Assembly (NCBI GenBank): GCA_005884825.1
Contig: VAZT01000272.1
Location: 1-7,034 of the forward strand
Direction: 5' to 3'
Length of the DNA stretch: 7,034 bases
From: Alphaproteobacteria bacterium
Lineage (GTDB): Bacteria > Pseudomonadota > Alphaproteobacteria > ATCC43930 > CGMCC-115725
Shown here piece after piece: positions 5,629 through 7,034 of the stretch. Below the pieces are notes generated by a model that saw only the letters and a list, made by a program, of their open reading frames with translations, was not told the DNA's origin and ran no database searches. The number at the start of each line of letters is the position of its first letter. Position 1 is the first letter of the stretch. The position numbers were made by a program, and so were the translations under genes.

Positions 5629-6987
5629 TCAGCGAAGCAACGGCGACCAAGCCGGATCGGAAGCATCCTGCGAGGTGACTACCTCGCGCTGATTTGATCC
5701 GGTCAAGTCGATCGAATACAGCCGCGTCGAACCGTGCCCCCGAGAATCGGTCGGTGACTGGCGGAAATACATTAGCGACCGCCCGTTCGGCGCCCAAGTC
5801 GGGCCTTCGACGAGAAAATCCCGCGTCAGGAGGCGCTCTGCCGAGCCGTCGGGCCGCATCACCCCGATAAAGAATGATCCGCCATCGATTTTGGTGAACG
5901 CGATCAGGTCGCCGCGCGGCGACCAAACCGGCGTGCCGTATTTGCCCGAACCGAAACTGATGCGTTTGACCTCGCCGCCTTCCGAATTCATCACGTAAAG
6001 CTGCTGGGAACCGCCGCGATCGGAGTTGAAGACGATCTTGCTGCCGTCCGGCGAGAAGCAGGGCGAGGTGTCGATTGCCTGGCTGTCGGTCAGCCGAACC
6101 GGCCGGCGGGTACGCAGATCGAGTGCGAAGAGGTTGCTGACGCCGTTCTCGGCGCGGCTGAGGACCACCCGGTTGCCGTCGGGCGAAAACCGCGGCGCGA
6201 AGGTCATGCCGGGAAAGTCGCCGACGACCTCCTGCTGCCCGGTGTCGATGTTGAACAGATAAACGCGCGGTGCGCCGCTGCCGTAGGACAGGTAGGTGAT
6301 CTCCTGCGCCGTCGGCGAGAAGCGCGGCGTCAGCACCAATGCCCTGCCGTCCGTCAGGAAGCGGTTGTTGGCCCCGTCCTGATCCATGATAGCGAGGCGC
6401 TTCACCCGTTTCTCCGCCGGGCCCGATTCCGCGACGTACACGATCCGGGTATCGAAATAGCCTTCTTCGCCGGTGATCCGCTTATAGATCTCATCGGCGA
6501 TGATGTGAGCGATGCGCCGCCAGTTCTGCTGAGTGGTCGTGTAGCCGTATCCGGTCAGCTGCTGCTCGGCCAGCACGTCCCACAGCCGAAACTCGACCCG
6601 GAGCCTTCCATCGCCCTGCGTTTTTACCGAGCCGGTAACCAGCGCCTGCGCGTTGATCTGGCGCCAGTCGGGAAACCGGGGTTGTAACTCGTCCAGCGAG
6701 ACATTCTGGATGAAGCTGCGCGGGTCGATCGGGCGAAACAGCCCGGAGCGCTCGAGATCGGCCGAGACGACGCCCGCGATGTCGCGTCCGGCCTGGGTTT
6801 CGTTGGGCGCGCCGCCGGGGAAGGCAGGGATCGCGATCGGCATCGGCTCGACCTTGCCGCTGGTGATGTCGATCCGCAATTCGGCGCGTACCGACGGGCC
6901 GGAACATGGCAGCATGACCAGCGCCGCGAAAATTGCACTGGCCAGTATCCGGCAGCTTCTTTTCATAAGATGTCCCCTGTTTTTCAT
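5629..6987 (-). CDS. tolB: TolB, periplasmic beta-propeller of the Tol-Pal system
   Basis: TolB is the periplasmic protein that binds Pal and TolA and helps control Pal distribution at the division site. The 452-residue length fits the family. A signal peptide is visible: a basic start (MKR at 8-10), a hydrophobic stretch at about 13-27, and a likely cleavage after VRA (33-35). Residues about 36-160 match the N-terminal TolB domain. From about 180 a propeller follows, with SPDG-type blade motifs starting at residues 224, 268, 312, 356 and 399 (spacing 44, 44, 44, 43) and a closing WSP at 447-449. The start at 6987 overlaps the tolA stop and has AAGGA six bases upstream. An equally good in-frame ATG at 6966, with AGGGGA six bases upstream, would give 445 residues and a more ordinary 28-residue signal peptide. 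Gene identity is certain; the exact start is not. Confidence 0.97.
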   Translation of the reverse strand: MKNRGHLMKRSCRILASAIFAALVMLPCSGPSVRAELRIDITSGKVEPMPIAIPAFPGGAPNETQAGRDIAGVVSADLERSGLFRPIDPRSFIQNVSLDELQPRFPDWRQINAQALVTGSVKTQGDGRLRVEFRLWDVLAEQQLTGYGYTTTQQNWRRIAHIIADEIYKRITGEEGYFDTRIVYVAESGPAEKRVKRLAIMDQDGANNRFLTDGRALVLTPRFSPTAQEITYLSYGSGAPRVYLFNIDTGQQEVVGDFPGMTFAPRFSPDGNRVVLSRAENGVSNLFALDLRTRRPVRLTDSQAIDTSPCFSPDGSKIVFNSDRGGSQQLYVMNSEGGEVKRISFGSGKYGTPVWSPRGDLIAFTKIDGGSFFIGVMRPDGSAERLLTRDFLVEGPTWAPNGRSLMYFRQSPTDSRGHGSTRLYSIDLTGSNQREVVTSQDASDPAWSPLLR

Positions 6988-6996
6988 AAGACGTCC
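6960..6996 (-). repeat. Imperfect direct repeat duplicating the tolA/tolB start-stop junction
   Basis: On the minus strand GGACGTCTTATGAAAA (6996-6981) recurs as GGACATCTTATGAAAA (6975-6960). That is 15 of 16 identical bases with a period of exactly 21, which is seven codons. Each copy has a purine-rich Shine-Dalgarno sequence ending six bases before its ATG (AAGGA at 6998-6994; AGGGGA at 6978-6973). Because the period is a multiple of three, both ATGs are in the tolB frame and both TGAs are in the tolA frame. The repeat is read directly from the sequence; its origin by duplication is inferred. Confidence 0.85.
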
Positions 6997-7034
6997 TTGG
7001 GGCTGAAGTCGACGACAAGATCTTTCCAGATCGC
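6984..7034 (-). CDS. tolA: TolA, C-terminal end only (partial)
   Basis: Only the last 16 codons and a TGA stop lie in the window; the reading frame enters from beyond base 7034. The visible tail reads AIWKDLVVDFSPKDVL, which resembles the short hydrophobic/acidic ending of alphaproteobacterial TolA proteins. TolA is the inner-membrane-anchored, periplasm-spanning protein that links TolQR to TolB and Pal. The identification rests mainly on position, directly upstream of tolB, with the tail as support. The stop (6986-6984) overlaps the tolB ATG (6987-6985) as ATGA, so the two genes are probably translationally coupled. A second TTATGA in the same frame lies 21 bases downstream, so readthrough of the stop would add only seven residues. 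Confidence 0.75.
   Translation of the reverse strand, partial: AIWKDLVVDFSPKDVL

Noticed and set aside
5243..5926. A 227-codon minus-strand frame spanning the tolB end and pal
   Set aside because: It is out of frame with both genes, very rich in Arg and Ala, and has no motif.
6900..6910. Possible lipobox in the TolB signal peptide (MLPC, Cys28)
   Set aside because: Pro directly before Cys and Met at -3 do not fit a lipobox. A normal signal peptidase site at VRA follows, and TolB is soluble in the periplasm.
1..7034. Mobile element, CRISPR array, tRNA/rRNA or phage gene
   Set aside because: No terminal repeats, spaced repeats or RNA-gene sequence seen; genes are contiguous, co-directional housekeeping genes.

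Overview
The window is a GC-rich stretch of a bacterial chromosome. It holds seven recognisable protein genes, all transcribed from the minus strand. Read in that direction (from base 7034 down to 1) they are tolA (3' end only), tolB, pal, cpoB (ybgF), tilS, ftsH and glmM (5' part only). This gene order, together with the FtsH AAA-domain wording and the TolA/TolB/Pal architecture, suggests an alphaproteobacterium. I cannot name a genus from sequence alone.

Layout on the minus strand. The tolA tail (7034-6984) overlaps the tolB start in an ATGA, and that junction is partly duplicated 21 bases further on. tolB (6987-5629) is followed by a 100-base gap and pal (5528-5022). A hairpin with a T7 tract (about 5011-4982) then precedes cpoB (ATG at 4873, end 3887). 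The cpoB stop overlaps a TTG start of tilS (3893-2574). A 108-base leader follows, carrying an inverted repeat and a well-placed 10-codon reading frame (2494-2462) whose stop codon overlaps the GTG start of ftsH (2465-543). A 211-base gap with a possible weak terminator separates ftsH from glmM (331 to beyond base 1).

How the genes work together. TolA, TolB, Pal and CpoB belong to the trans-envelope Tol-Pal machine, which ties outer-membrane constriction and peptidoglycan work to cell division. TilS makes lysidine in tRNA-Ile, FtsH is the inner-membrane quality-control AAA protease, and GlmM makes glucosamine-1-phosphate for UDP-GlcNAc, the precursor of peptidoglycan and lipid A. All are housekeeping genes. 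I see no mobile element, CRISPR array, RNA gene or accessory system.

The features most worth a second look are regulatory and small: the putative leader peptide coupled to ftsH, the duplicated translation-initiation site of tolB, and two C7 tracts inside the cpoB linker. None of these amounts to an undescribed system on the evidence here.
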